5,437 nucleotides of DNA from JAOUEA01 sp039933515 (lineage in GTDB: Bacteria; Actinomycetota; UBA4738; HRBIN12). The position numbers and the translations under genes are program-made. Positions within the stretch are counted from its first letter, which is position 1, and every line of letters starts with the position of its first letter. Positions 5,414-5,437 of the stretch are shown one piece after another. The notes under the pieces were generated by a model. It had not been told where the DNA came from. It worked only from the letters and a program-made list of their open reading frames with translations, and ran no database searches. The stretch spans positions 1 through 5,437 of the forward strand of contig JBDTNY010000122.1 of assembly GCA_039933515.1 (NCBI GenBank). Direction: 5' to 3'.

Positions 5414-5427
5414 GTGACCTGCGTCAC
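5414..5427. promoter_or_regulatory. CRP/FNR-family-like operator, distal site
   Basis: This is a second perfect palindrome, GTGAC-CTGC-GTCAC, with the same half-sites and spacing as the one at 5392-5405. Centre-to-centre distance is 22 bp, about two helical turns, so two dimers would sit on the same DNA face. It could serve the VOC gene, a divergent gene beyond the right window edge, or both. Confidence 0.55.
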
Positions 5428-5437
5428 CGTGCCCCCT

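Noticed and set aside
1..5437. CRISPR arrays, toxin-antitoxin pairs or anti-phage operons
   Set aside because: I looked for regularly spaced repeats and for short co-directional gene pairs and found none. The only repeats are the att pair, the operator palindromes and short words near 4679-4783.

Overview
The window looks like chromosome of a high-GC actinobacterium, though that placement is an inference. It rests on high GC with strong G/C at third codon positions, an actinobacterial-style primary sigma factor, a tRNA with no encoded CCA, GTG start use, a LppX-like Ser/Thr/Pro-rich lipoprotein and CRP/GlxR-like operators. No 16S or other decisive marker is present.

Left part (1-1191): the 3' portion of a primary sigma-70 gene (RpoD/SigA/HrdB type) converges on a small gene for a single-span membrane protein of unknown function. 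These are followed by an intact tRNA-Asn(GTT) gene on the + strand.

Middle part (about 1148-4856): the 3' half of the tRNA-Asn is repeated in direct orientation 3.66 kb downstream (43 of 46 bases, including 31 identical in a row). Just inside the tRNA-side copy lies the C-terminal part of a tyrosine recombinase on the minus strand. It is frameshifted but still shows LRHS, GHGS and the VYGHLF tyrosine. Behind it is a frameshifted, deleted XRE-type helix-turn-helix relic. This is the layout of an integrative element inserted at a tRNA gene (regulator or excisionase, integrase, att) that has decayed and can no longer move by itself. Two intact genes sit between the repeats: a copper-binding (cupredoxin) lipoprotein on + and a 705-aa multi-span NarL/DesK-type sensor histidine kinase on minus, with no response regulator in the window. 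They converge and are separated by 70 bp containing a hairpin.

Right part (4857-5437): a hairpin follows immediately after the displaced tRNA end. Next is a small VOC/glyoxalase-like protein on the minus strand with a good ribosome binding site. About 65-100 bp upstream of its start are two perfect GTGAC-N4-GTCAC palindromes, centred 22 bp apart, which look like a tandem CRP/FNR-family operator.

Most likely history (inference): the ancestral order was sigma factor, small membrane protein, tRNA-Asn, VOC gene. An integrating element split the tRNA locus from the VOC gene, lost most of its own genes, and left the cupredoxin and the sensor kinase as cargo or as what now occupies the scar. I see no complete, previously undescribed system. 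The att pair with its dead integrase and the paired operator are the strongest unexpected signals.
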